A DNA stretch of 64,000 bases from Auricularia sp. M13 (taxonomy: Eukaryota > Basidiomycota > Agaricomycetes > Auriculariales > Auriculariaceae): NCBI GenBank assembly GCA_037042915.1, contig CM073200.1:1054001-1118000 (forward strand), written 5' to 3'. Shown piece by piece: positions 21,621-31,470 of the stretch. A program made the position numbers and the translations under genes. The notes below the pieces were generated by a model. It saw only the letters and a program-made list of their open reading frames with translations. It was not told the origin of the DNA and did no database searches. How positions within the stretch are numbered: the stretch's first letter is position 1; each line of letters opens with the position of its first letter.

Positions 21621-22181
21621 CCGACGTCATCACGTGGCCTCAGTCACGTGACAACGAATGCGGTCCCAGCCCCGCGTCTCGGGCCATGTGGAAAGTGCTG
21701 ACGCCGCTCGTTATGGGAAGCTGGGCCCGTATATCGCACAAGTACATATTGCTCATAATTCTGCAGAATTCCGAAGGGAAATTCGTTCTGTGCAGTCGCG
21801 CGAAGATGACGGTGCGTGACGGAGAAGCTCAGAACCCGCTCGTGGCCGCCGCCAGCGCCGACGCCAGCACCCGCGCAGTATGTCGCGCCAGCACAGAGCG
21901 TCGGTCGGGTTGATGATGATCGCGGGAAAACCTGGGAGGGAGCGCCGCGACTTGCCGTATAAACCGACCAGCAACACGTGAACGCTCGTCGTACTGGCCT
22001 GCGAGGCATGCGATGCCCGTGCGAGGCAGCATGGTCTGAAATGTGCGCACAGGCGCTCTCAGCCGCTTCCCTCTCTAATAAGAATGGTGTCAACTAAGTG
22101 GGAGCAGTGCAAATCACGGTGAATCGGCGCCACTAGAACGGCATGCACATTGGATCATATTCGTGTATATATAACAGAATC
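21621..22181. other. Unassigned stretch
   Basis: No gene is supported. Bases 21838-21896 are a near-perfect copy of 27754-27812. Confidence 0.3.
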
Positions 22182-23397
22182 TTACTCATCGTCGTCATCA
22201 ATAACGATTATCTCCCTCTCATTCTCCATAATGGTCCTGTAATGCATACGGACAGGCTCCCGATCAGCCCGCGGCGACAACACAGTCTGCGGACCGAGAT
22301 GACCATTGTCGGCAGGGCCACAGTTCTCCAATCGGGGCGAACTGATGGGGTCGCGGCCAAGTGAAATACCGTCCTCGAGTTCGTCACGGTTGGCGTCGAT
22401 GCGGATGCGGCGATTGGCCCAGCAGAAAGCATCATACGGTTCATCGCTGCCGCCATGGTCTTCATCCGGAAATAGATGCTGACCATATCGCGAGCTGTCA
22501 AGTAGAATCTGACGACCGCCGTCGAAGTCGACGCCACGATCCTCACAGACGAGAGAAATGAGCAATTCTCCCGCCATGACGGATTCCTGGAAGCTGCCAT
22601 AGCTGTCAGGCCGCATGCAGTCATCATGAACAAAGTGACACGTACCGAAGTCTACCGATTACACTTATCTTGTCAAAGAGATCGGGAACCGTATGCCAGT
22701 CGCGTTCAAGATAAATCATACACAGGCCTTGCGCTAGCATGAGCCCCTGCGAGCCATAGCTGGATGAACCACAACAATGAGCCAAATAATCGTGAGGAAA
22801 ACGGACCACGTACTAGCCACCATCGACCGGTGGTATTAACCCGTCTCTATGTCGGACAATAGCTGGGACACCGGCGGCGCGCTGGATTTGTTCGACACCC
22901 GCTAGCTCGCAGAATATGCGACTGCGAGTAGGATCTTGTAGGATAGCCGGCATAATTCTGGCGTACGCTCGCTGCATTCGCGTGGTGATGAGGGGCCAAT
23001 CGTGGCAGACAGGCCAGCCATTCTCTTTCCCCAGAGCGAGAAGTTCAGCTTTACGTTCGGAAGTGGTACGTTTGGGCAAGGTCCACTGTCCGATGAACCT
23101 TCTAGGCGGAGCAGGCTCCGGTTCCGGGGAAACCGAAGGAAGGCCCGCAGCACGACGGGCACGACGTTGAACAATGTACGGCGGCGTGGGTTCCCGGACA
23201 GAAGGACGATAACCAGCGAGCGGGAAGGGGGCAGGCAGTTGCGAATGCTGTAAGGGAGGCGGTGAGTCAGTATCTCTGACGAGTCTGCGATTATTACGAG
23301 CCTGGCGGGTTCGGGAGGCAGATGCAGCCTTTGGAGCAATCGGTTTGTTCTTCCGAGGGCTCCGACGCTGCTTCGGCGCGGTCTGAGCGGACTTCAT
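22182..23397 (-). CDS. RTC4-like domain protein
   Basis: Three exons, 23397-22814, 22759-22646 and 22602-22182, joined by GTACGTGG...CATCCAG and GTACGTGT...CTGACAG introns, keep one open frame of 372 aa. The N-terminus (MKSAQTAPKQRRSPRKNK) is basic and disordered to about residue 100. From 105 to about 290 the pattern (LGKENGWPVCHDWPLITTRM, RHRDGLIPPVDGGYYGSQGL, VMAGELLISLVCEDRGVDFD followed by ILLDSSRYGQHLFPDED) resembles the C-terminal domain of fungal RTC4, 'restriction of telomere capping protein 4'. The protein ends with an acidic IIVIDDDDE tail. The family is poorly understood and the RTC4 link is from memory of the fold pattern. The gene is intact. Its promoter and first 30 codons are shared with gene B. 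Confidence 0.65.
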
Positions 23398-23399
23398 GG

Positions 23400-23960
23400 A
23401 GATGGGTGGCTAAACTGAACGAAGGCGGGTGAAGTGGACTTGGGCAGCCATATGCGCCATCGGTACCGCATTATGTACCCAGAGCGCGACGGCAAGACAA
23501 TGTAACGGTATCGCCCGAGGCCCGACTCCGGAGGTCTCAAACTCAGCCGTGCCGAGACTTGGCGCCGTCAATCTCAGTCCCGCTATCACTTTAATACTTA
23601 CGAGCTAAGGACAAACTTCAATCTTGGCGCCGTCAATCTCAATCGTTTTGGCGACAGCAGCCTCGCTGCCGTCATGCCTCGCCATTAATATTGTTGACCT
23701 TGCCATGGACGGCCAGCTGCGTCGTCTCTTGGGCCGTCAATCGTGTTTGCGACGGCAGCCTCTCCGCCGTCATGGCTCGCCATCGCCATGCTTGCCGCCG
23801 TCAGTCCCAGATTCTTGGCCTTGCCGTCGACGGCAGCTGCGCCGTCTCTAATTCTTGGCGCCGTCAATCACGATCTCGTTTGCGACGACAGTCGCACGGC
23901 CGCCATGCCTCGCCGCCGTCACAAATTTGATCATTCTGTCGACGGTCAGCTACGCAGGCT
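23400..23960 (-). repeat. Shared 5' cassette: promoter-like stretch plus GGCGCC array
   Basis: Bases 23400-23530 align with the region upstream of gene B: both contain GTGGCTA, then GACTTGGGCAGCCATATGCG, then TATCGCCCGAGGCC-like sequence in the same order. Beyond, from about 23560, come several TTGGCGCCGTCAATCTCA units separated by GCCGTCATGCCTCGCC. The same two-part arrangement precedes both copies of gene B and occurs a fourth time at 35.9-36.5 kb. Confidence 0.65.
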
Positions 23961-25659
23961 GCATTCAATTTGTTCTCGGCGTGCTTTCTCCTCTCTTCTT
24001 CGGGGTCCGCAGCCAGTATTTAAAGCTTCCTGTCTCAATCTCGCATCGGTCGCGACCGATATTCTTGTAGCCACTTGGACAGGGGACTCATGGCATCGGT
24101 GAGATTTTCCGACACTCGGAGACTGCTGCTCACGTCCTCTAGCCTACGTCAGAGCACAGCTCCCGAATCTCAGTGAGTGCTCCCCCTCTGTGTTGGCGGT
24201 TTAAATATTTATCGAGAAACCAGCTACCATTATGCCCCGGAAGTTCTGACATCGCGTGCGGCACTAGCTCTCGCGCTCCAGGTTTCACCGGTGCCCAGCG
24301 CATCGTGCATTTGTGCATAATTGCTCGTGACAAATCTGCTGTCGGCCCGGACACAGGCGCTCCTTCGTCCCCCACTATCAAGGACGGCTGCTCTGCGTGT
24401 GCATGTGTCCGATCGGCATTCAGGCTTCATGTCTTCTTGTGGATTGAGCCGAGTCACTCCAGAGAGCAGACGAACCTCGTGGGCAGTGCGTCTTATGATT
24501 TCATACAGACACTGATCTCCCTTCCCCGTCTAGCCCACCCTCACACGCTTTCTCCCTTGGTAAAACGTGAGCCAATGTTGAAGTGTACCCATCTTTACGC
24601 TCATTACACTTGAGCAGCCTCAATTTCCGAGGTCTGTGGCGCCAGACAAGTGGTGAAGCTGCCAAATCAATGAGCACCGGCTCCTGCAAACTCCTCATGT
24701 CGCTGTTCAGGTAGCCACAATCTCTGATCATGTATTTTTTTCTATTGGCAGAATTTTGTGACGAATTGTGTGGCGCGCGCGATCCGCCTCGAGTTCGGCC
24801 AAGCGATCTGCGCGATCCTTGCCCTGGATAACATACATTCCCAGCGCGATTGATGCGCGGGCTGGTGAACCCATTAACGATTATGCTGAGCCGCGGAGGG
24901 GTGCCTTTCCTTTTCGATGCGGTGATGAATTCGTTTTGCGTAGCTGCGTATCCTCGTCGCGACGTAATGCTAAGCCCCGCCAGCCATTCCTTTGGCACCT
25001 ACATAGGACGCATGTACGTGCAAAGTATAGCAGCGACATTGCGCAGCATCTTGTCCGTACATGCGGCAAGTGTTTACTTTATCGCCTAGAAGCTCGAGCG
25101 CAAGAAGAGACAGGCAGAATCAAGAATTCGCGCTGGGAAGGTTGTCCGAGTCGAGACCAGAAACGATAGCCTTTTGCCTTTGAAGGTGAGCGCACTTGTC
25201 CACGCTGAAGCAGTACGAGTAGAGCAGCCCCGGTCAGACTCAAGAGCAGAGTGAAACAGCCGTGGTCAGTCTGGTTGTCAGCGACGAGCAGGCAATCTTG
25301 CAGAACGCGGTTTGTTTGACCCTGCGTGCGTGCAGTCCTCGCAGGCATTTGTTTGCAAGAATAGAATCAAAGAAGCATGTGCAACAATGAGAGAAGTTAC
25401 ATGCGTACAAAAGGTGTATAACTGGTAGATGGTTAGGGCTTTGTGTGTGCGCTTGCTTCGAGGCTGGGGCGGTGCAGTAAACCCGCAGTCACACGGTTAC
25501 AGCTATACGATTACTGCACGTTCTATTGAGTCGGGTGGTATGCCCGATCTCCATAACCCACTTCAACCCTGGTCTTCAAAATACGTCGCAGCATTGGCTC
25601 TAGAGTGTGGCAATATGCGTGAACTGGAATGAGAGGGGAAGACGACGTTGACAACTTGC
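23961..25659. other. Unassigned stretch
   Basis: Many short open frames on both strands but none with domain-like sequence or a convincing pair of splice sites. The part near 25.4-25.6 kb would be the 3' side of the MYND gene. Confidence 0.3.
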
Positions 25660-27420
25660 CTAACGGAGAGCTGGAAGCCTATTCAGCAGATACCGAGAGC
25701 GTAACCGCATGATGTGGGGCTCCAGCGGCACGTCGAGGAGAGCTTTGATCGTGGTTTCCACCTGCTCACTGTTTCCGACCCTGAGCGCCGTGTCGACCTC
25801 AAACAACAGCTGCATATTCGTAAGCATGTTGGTAACCTCGACTGTGATTGATAAATCAGTAAGACGAAGGTATAGTGGATATTCATGCAGACCTTTAACA
25901 GTCGCAGCATCGGGCCCGAGTTCATCAAGACGATGCCCGAAGACACCGATATAAATCAAGGCCAGACGGTCGATATCGAGGCCAAGCTCTCGACACGAAG
26001 CGGCGAAGTCGTGATGCTCCAGACCAGGCGCGGTCAGCGGGACAAGGCCGTCCAAGAGCCGACAGATGGGCTTGTGGGGGTGAGCACATTTACTCCAGTG
26101 CTGACGTTGACAGTCTACAGAGCAGTAACGAAAGATTCTGCATTTTGAGCAGAGGCGCAGAGACATATTCGTTTCCGCCCGGTTTGGGCAAAGTGGCGAG
26201 CTGCAGCACCTTTTCGCTAACAGTGAACGCAGCAAGATCCTGAAATGGCCGAAGCAACCACCATAAGCCACTTGCTCGTCGAAGAGATAGTTGACTAGGC
26301 GCGTTGGCATGGAGTCAATGTCGTCCTCCTCGAGGTACGTGTATAGGTCTAGCGCAAAAGCACAGAGATTGGACTTGTGCGAAGTCTCCGCCTCTGGCCA
26401 AGCGTCCAAAGCGGAGGAAATGGAAGAAAGCAGAGGTGCTTCAAATCCATAAAATAGGCAGCGCCAACCTGGCCATTCGGCGCGACAAAACCTCACGATG
26501 AAATGCAGGAGCTGCACCAGACCAGTAAGGCTGGTGTTGGGGTCGAAGCGCGAGGGCGTGTTCATGCGTCGCGAGTCAGGAGGTGTCAGTTTTGCGATAG
26601 CAGAATCGAGGCGAGCGCAGATGGCCCGGACAAGCATGGAGCGAGAAATTTGATGTTCGAAGGCTTCGTAGAATGCGGTGCGGCACCAGAGAAACACTCG
26701 TGTGAAGATAGCGAGGATGGCCCCATCGTCCGCCACGGTGAGCCAGAATAGAAGGCCCCTGAAGCCCGCAGACCCTCTGGGTAGAAGGTCGCGCGGTGCG
26801 GTAGGCCAAGTGTTAACGAACTTGAAGACCATGCCCCTCACGTTCTGTAGAGTGAACTTGGGGAAACAATTCTCCGCAATGGAGCAAAGAGAAGCAATCA
26901 ACCTAAGCACCAATGATTGACCTGGAAGGAAGCCCGTTGCGATGACGAAGTGAAAGCGATGAGCCTGCTGAGGGCAGGCCCGCAGGGCAGACTGGAGACA
27001 CGTTGTCAGATCTGAGAGCTCCACTTCGGATCGATGCGTCGTTAAGAATGCCATGACGCTGAATAGGAATTCGGGGTAACGCAAGCGTAACACGCGAGCG
27101 GTACCGTTGGCAGGAAACGAGCAAAGGCAGTCTAGCATCGCGGCGCAAACTGGACAGAGAGAAGGCCGCCTTGGGTCGTCCAACTTCCCAGTCATCTGCT
27201 GCATGAGTTCGTCCACAGTGCGGAAGGTTGCTTTGACGACCTTGTAAGCAGTGAGGTTCCAAGAACTTTGAGCTATCGGTACCAAAAGAAAAAAAACGCA
27301 CCTGCCAAGTCGAGTGGGAATCAAGTCCCTGCGGGTTTCTTCAGGACAGGAGCATGATTTCGTAGAGATGTGCATGCATACCTCTTTGTACGATGCGTAC
27401 CCGCTAGCTGGGGGAGCCAT
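25660..27420 (-). CDS. MYND-type zinc-finger protein
   Basis: One long open frame of 586 codons. Residues 406-453 form a MYND finger: Cys406-x4-Cys411, Cys424-x2-Cys427, Cys433-x3-Cys437 and His449-x3-Cys453, with the typical YCSVDCQRQHW core. MYND fingers bind proline-rich peptides, often in chromatin or signalling proteins. The 400 residues before it are helical without a recognised domain, and the C-terminal 130 residues are a helical tail. Residues about 40-60 may be read-through of an intron (GTGCGT at about 27304, possible acceptor at 27244), since a T-rich stretch encodes CVFFLLVP there. Agaricomycetes carry many such MYND genes. Intact. Confidence 0.8.
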   Translation of the reverse strand: MAPPASGYASYKEVCMHISTKSCSCPEETRRDLIPTRLGRCVFFLLVPIAQSSWNLTAYKVVKATFRTVDELMQQMTGKLDDPRRPSLCPVCAAMLDCLCSFPANGTARVLRLRYPEFLFSVMAFLTTHRSEVELSDLTTCLQSALRACPQQAHRFHFVIATGFLPGQSLVLRLIASLCSIAENCFPKFTLQNVRGMVFKFVNTWPTAPRDLLPRGSAGFRGLLFWLTVADDGAILAIFTRVFLWCRTAFYEAFEHQISRSMLVRAICARLDSAIAKLTPPDSRRMNTPSRFDPNTSLTGLVQLLHFIVRFCRAEWPGWRCLFYGFEAPLLSSISSALDAWPEAETSHKSNLCAFALDLYTYLEEDDIDSMPTRLVNYLFDEQVAYGGCFGHFRILLRSLLAKRCCSSPLCPNRAETNMSLRLCSKCRIFRYCSVDCQRQHWSKCAHPHKPICRLLDGLVPLTAPGLEHHDFAASCRELGLDIDRLALIYIGVFGHRLDELGPDAATVKGLHEYPLYLRLTDLSITVEVTNMLTNMQLLFEVDTALRVGNSEQVETTIKALLDVPLEPHIMRLRSRYLLNRLPALR

Positions 27421-27753
27421 TGATGGAGAGTACGACGGTCAGATCTCGCCGCCAGCCTCTTTATATTCTTACACGTGTCGAGTAACCCTATCGACCGTTG
27501 CAGCGAATCAGGCACACTCGAACCGGTGCTCGGCGTTGCCTAAAGACTTAGGATACATGAGGCGGCTGACTGGGCGAACCTGCAGCCAGTGCGCTTCAGA
27601 CCGCTCACCGGCTGGCAATGCTACTTCGCGAGTATTATTGTGTTTTGTACCTGAGAGCGGCGATCACCGCGATTGCTCCGGCGGTCCTAACCCTAACTTG
27701 TCAAGTGAGTCCCGGCACGGGTGTACAAACACGTCTACTATTCGGTGCACGGT

Positions 27754-27812
27754 GCTCGTGGCCGCCGCCAGCGCCGACGCCAGCACCCGCGCAGTATGTT
27801 GCGCCAGCACAG
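27754..27812 (+). repeat. 59-bp duplicate of 21838-21896
   Basis: The block GCTCGTGGCCGCCGCCAGCG... ending GCGCCAGCACAGA occurs at both places in the same orientation with one mismatch. One frame encodes a PAPTPAPAQYVAPAQ-type proline/alanine stretch. The flanks differ. Confidence 0.8.
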
Positions 27813-27989
27813 AACTACCGGCCCTACACGTGCGCCTCCACCGTCCTCACGCGTCGCGGGCGAGCAACCCATGACCTGTGCGCCCGCGCCTGCAGCCATC
27901 CCGTCTGCGACACGGACCAAGGCGCCTGCAGGCCCCCTACCGTGGCCGCCGTCATCCAACTGCCGCGCGCGCCTCCGCCGCAACCCAAA

Positions 27990-28225
27990 AAATATGGTCG
28001 AACAACTCATCCGAAGAACGGCAGCGCGTCAAGTAGTTCTTGGAGTCGCATCAAGGAGTTCTGGCCTGGCTTGCGCGAGGACGAGCGGCGCGCCCTCGTA
28101 CAGTCCTGCGCAAGATGAAGGAGCAGCAGAAACACATTGCTCTTGCGCCGCGTGCGGACGAAAGCGGCACCGATCGCGGGGGGTGCTATATGCCGCCGAG
28201 GAGCTCCAGCATTGTCAGCCGCAGC
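27990..28225 (+). pseudogene. NST1: Core of an NST1-like gene, frame-broken
   Basis: In successive plus-strand frames I read KIWSNNSSEERQRVK, RIKEFWPGLREDERRALVQ, VLRKMKEQQKH, HCSCAACGRKR and VLYAAEELQHC. This is the conserved core of fungal NST1, whose usual form has IKEFWLSLGEDERRALVK, then VLRKMKEQQKHSCSCAVCGR, then an EELEVLYDAYYEELEQY block. NST1 is a stress-response protein that lowers salt tolerance in yeast. Here the core is split by a stop and three or more frame changes, so this is a dead copy. The preceding 300 bases are proline rich and may belong to it. Confidence 0.75.
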
Positions 28226-28974
28226 ACCGCGTAGATCTCGTTCGACGGCGGTGGCGCGACGGCGGCGGGCTGCCGCGGCTGCTGGGCGCTGTTCTTCTTC
28301 CTTTCCTTCTCTTTCTTCTTGCTCGCCGCTGTCGTCTGGGCGGCCTCAGGCGACGACGGCGGCACCCCACCGTCATTGTCCTGGTCGTCTTCGGAGAAGT
28401 ACTCGTCGTACTGCAGCTCGCCCTAACGCAGCTCGCTGATGGCCGCCGCATCGGCAAAGAAGTTGGGTACGGTCCGCCGGCGGCCTTGTTGCCCGCCTGA
28501 AGCATGCCCTGGGCAAACGCAGCGTGAATCACGGGGGGGGGGGGGGGGTGATACTCTCGCCGTTGCGAGTCGCGGCGTCAGTCGACCGCATGACATTGCA
28601 TATACTCTGCGGCACGCTCGCCAGATAGTCACCATCCTCGGCCAGGCCGTGGGCGTCGAAGTGCTTGAACAGCTGTTCGGCGTGCTGCGTGAGCTCGCCG
28701 AGAGCGCGGCCGTGGTGCTCAGATGCACCGACTCGAACTCCGGGTCGAGGCCCGTGTGCGCGCCGGGGCCGCCGTCGTCGTCGTCGTCGACAGCAGCATC
28801 GCGCCAGCCGAGGCCGTGCCCTTCTTCTATCCATTGCTTCCTCCTTCTGTTCATCGTTGCAGCTGGCTCGGGCGTCGGCGGCGGCGCTGGGAGCGGCTGG
28901 GAAGGTGCAGGCGTCGACCCGGCTGGAGCTCGCGTCGGGGGTTGCTTGCCGTTAGCTTTCGCGGCGGCCGACAT
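28186..28974 (-). pseudogene. NST1: N-terminal part of an NST1-like gene, inverted relative to the core
   Basis: From ATG at 28974 the sequence reads MSAAAKANGKQPPTRAPAGS, a Pro linker, NRRRKQWIEEGHGLGWRD, PEFESVHLSTTAA, then one frame over ELTQHAEQLFKHFDAHGLAE, DYLASVPQSICNVMRS, and finally GELQYDEYFSEDDQDNDGG with a Lys-rich SKKKEKERKK stretch ending at 28186. Agaricomycete NST1 proteins carry an N-terminal region of this type before the SxEERxRIKEFW core. It runs tail to tail with the core fragment at 27990-28225, so the locus has been rearranged. Frames are broken at least twice, one of them beside a 16-G run. Confidence 0.55.
28533..28548. repeat. Run of 16 G
   Basis: A homopolymer of 16 G on the plus strand within the NST1-like N-terminal remnant. 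It is a likely slippage site and its length may also be an assembly uncertainty. Confidence 0.9.
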
Positions 28975-30838
28975 GAGTACGAGGATCCAGGGGGATCCAT
29001 CGCCGACACATTCCTCTTGCACTCCATGGCGGCCTCATGTCGCGTCTCGATGACGTCGTCATCTTGCCCCTCGTTGCACGACGTGTCGAGTACAACCTCG
29101 AGCATCGCAACCACCTCTCGATTCACGCTCTCTTCCCACGGCGCCACGGCGCCTTTACGCACGCTGCTAGGACCTCATTGTCCATCACCAAGCTTACGGT
29201 TCGCGATTGCCAGATTCCCAGGTCGATGCCCACAACGTCGGGCACGTGTTGCTTCTACGGTGAAGACGATTTCCATCTCGATTCGCAACTTTCCAAGTAT
29301 ATCAAATAGAGGTACATTTCTCTTTCACGCCGCGCGACCTACTCGACACGAGCTCACGATACCTGCCCAGATCTTCGTTCGACACTCCCTGCACGCTCGT
29401 CGTGCAGCACGACGTGCAGCTCGAGCGGGCAATGGTACAGAGCGCTCTGGCAGAGCTGCTTGCCAGCGTCTCGCGCGATCTCCAAGGCGACGGGTAGGAC
29501 CCATGAGGGCGGCATGGGACTCCTGGCTTGGGAATATCGAACTATGGGTAGGCGTTGTTTACGTACCTTGCAGACGGTTGAATAAATGCCTTTTACCCAA
29601 TGGTCCGCCAGTGTTTGATAAATGGTCTAGTACCAGTCGCGGTGAGCGTAGAATGAGCACAAAACCTACCAGAAGCAACGTACGAACGACAATAACAAGC
29701 TCTGCAAGTTCAACCTCTTCGCATCCTTTTCCGCGGCTTATACGTACCCTAGATATCTCGAATCGCATCCAGTGCGAAGAGCTGCAGAGCCGCGCGCGTG
29801 CCGTTCTGCTGCGCGGGCAAGAGGTACTTCGGCTTTGGCAGCCTTGGTACACCAATCGACTTCACCACCGCTCGTACCGAACAGACGCGCGACGGCATTT
29901 TCACGAAGCGGTCATATCAGGTACTGCACGACCTCCGGTAGGTAAGAAGGTAGATTCGGAGGTGGTGGGCCCTTCTGGACTACCTCCGCTTCGTCCGCGA
30001 AGGAATAACGCCCCGAAATTGGCGCGGACTCGGATTGCATGCTCCGGGAGCATCGAGCACCGGGGTCGGTGCGCTTTTCATTTCACGATTCCGCGCTCAT
30101 GCACTCAGGGCCATATAGTGCACCATCCACGACCGCCCGAAGCCTGTACCTATTTAAACGTATAAAATTGGATCGCCCGCAGACACCCACCGGCTCATGT
30201 CTCCGGAACGGCGAGCACCGCCACATGACGCCGTGCAAGAAGCTTCACTGCCACAACCGAGTTCCGGCGCTGTCCCTCGGCGCTCCAGCTCCACAAGTAT
30301 CCGAAACAGGACCCACCCTCCGCTTCGCTACGGATGATCTACAGTGGCAAAATCACCGTTCAACCCAAATTCAGCCAGAGAGTGATGTCTTATGACCCAC
30401 CGCAGCGATTGTGCGTGGCAGATATCAGTTTAGATGCATCTAATTAGTGGAACGGGTGATGCGCATTCAATATGTGAGGAAAATGCGCTGCATGAGACGG
30501 AGATTATGGCTTGGCGTGGCCTTGTGGTCAACTCAAATGGCCGGACGTGCTAGTCGTCGCCGTCTGTGTTAATTAACCATTGAATGGAACTGAGAAACAG
30601 CGGAATCGTACCTTCAAGTTCGAAGCCACCATGTGCCACACCACCGAGACGTCCGTCGGCAATATCGCCAGATTTCATGCGAGTGGGAGGGGGGAAAGCA
30701 TCGTACCGCAATAATGGGAAGCCTGGCCGAGCTTTTATGTGCACGCAAAGGGCAGTGCAGGTAATTTCAAGCATGCCATAGACCACACGCGAAACGGATC
30801 ACTGAAGCTGATTGCAGTGCTGTCACGACGAAGTACAG
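28975..30838. other. Mostly unassigned, one coding-like remnant
   Basis: On the plus strand 29318-29497 reads FSFTPRDLLDTSSRYLPRSS followed by LVVQHDVQLERAMVQSALAE and ends in a stop; this has globular character but no recognised family. On the minus strand 30786-30550 ends HGGFELEGTIPLFLSSIQWL, also gene-like. Bases 30222-30278 resemble 10664-10720. The rest shows nothing I can name. Confidence 0.3.
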
Positions 30839-31009
30839 TCGAACCTGTCTTAACCCATACTTGTCATAACCCATAACCTGCAGTAACCCATACATTCTGG
30901 CTCGGACCAACTGGCCTCTACAATGGCTATCCACCTCTGGGAACCCATAACCTGCCAAGACCCATACCTTGGAGGATGAACCGACCAGTATGGGTTAAGA
31001 CAGGTTCGA
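30839..31009. mobile_element. 171-bp MITE with 23-bp perfect terminal inverted repeats
   Basis: The left end 30839-30861 (TCGAACCTGTCTTAACCCAT then ACT) is repeated exactly in inverted form at 30987-31009. The interior repeats AACCCATA five times in both orientations. The left end follows TACAG, recalling the TA-CAG start of pogo/Tc1-mariner elements, but the right flank (TCATG) does not complete a TA duplication, so the superfamily is open. Non-coding and non-autonomous. Confidence 0.8.
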
Positions 31010-31194
31010 TCATGAGCCCAAGTTCTCGCACGATTTCCGAACATTTGTGCCTCACGCGCACGGGCCATCAGTCAAACCGAAAGCGGGCGCACTAAGGGTC
31101 ATAGAAACCGCCTTCGCATGTCTCGTGCGCATTCAATCCATCCCGCCGTGCTTCGGGCCGAGTGAGAAAGTTGCGGGATTTGCCGCCAGCGGCA

Positions 31195-31212
31195 CCACGC
31201 CGCTGCCGCTGC

Positions 31213-31243
<31 letters not shown>

Positions 31244-31330
31244 AACAATTCAGCGGCGAGGGCGCCGGCGACGACAAATCAGTGGCGACGGCGACGACAG
31301 CGTCGGCTGTGACGGCAACTGGCTGCGGCG
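31195..31330 (+). repeat. CGGCGA-type simple repeat
   Basis: Degenerate hexamer repeats (GGCGACGGCGACGGCGACGG and variants) interrupted by ACAACAATTCAG and ACAAATCAG. It lies about 150 bases before the CACTA transposase start and could be a subterminal repeat region of that element. Confidence 0.6.
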
Positions 31331-31470
31331 ACCGGTTTGTTTTGTTGAATTTGGTCGTCGCAAACCAAGCCCGCCGGCAAGAGGGAGCCAAATGTCTGTA
31401 CAATGACCCCCCCAGCGATTATTTATGAACACCGTAGCCTCGTAGTCTCGTTGTCTGTTCTCGTGGCGAC

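Noticed and set aside
28723-30165. A 480-codon plus-strand open frame
   Set aside because: Its first half lies opposite the NST1-like remnant and its residues are Arg/Pro/Ser-rich throughout; it is explained by GC-rich base composition.
31089-31103. CACTAAGGGTCATAG as a left end of the CACTA element
   Set aside because: No inverted partner was found downstream of 35.5 kb, so the match to CACTA may be chance.
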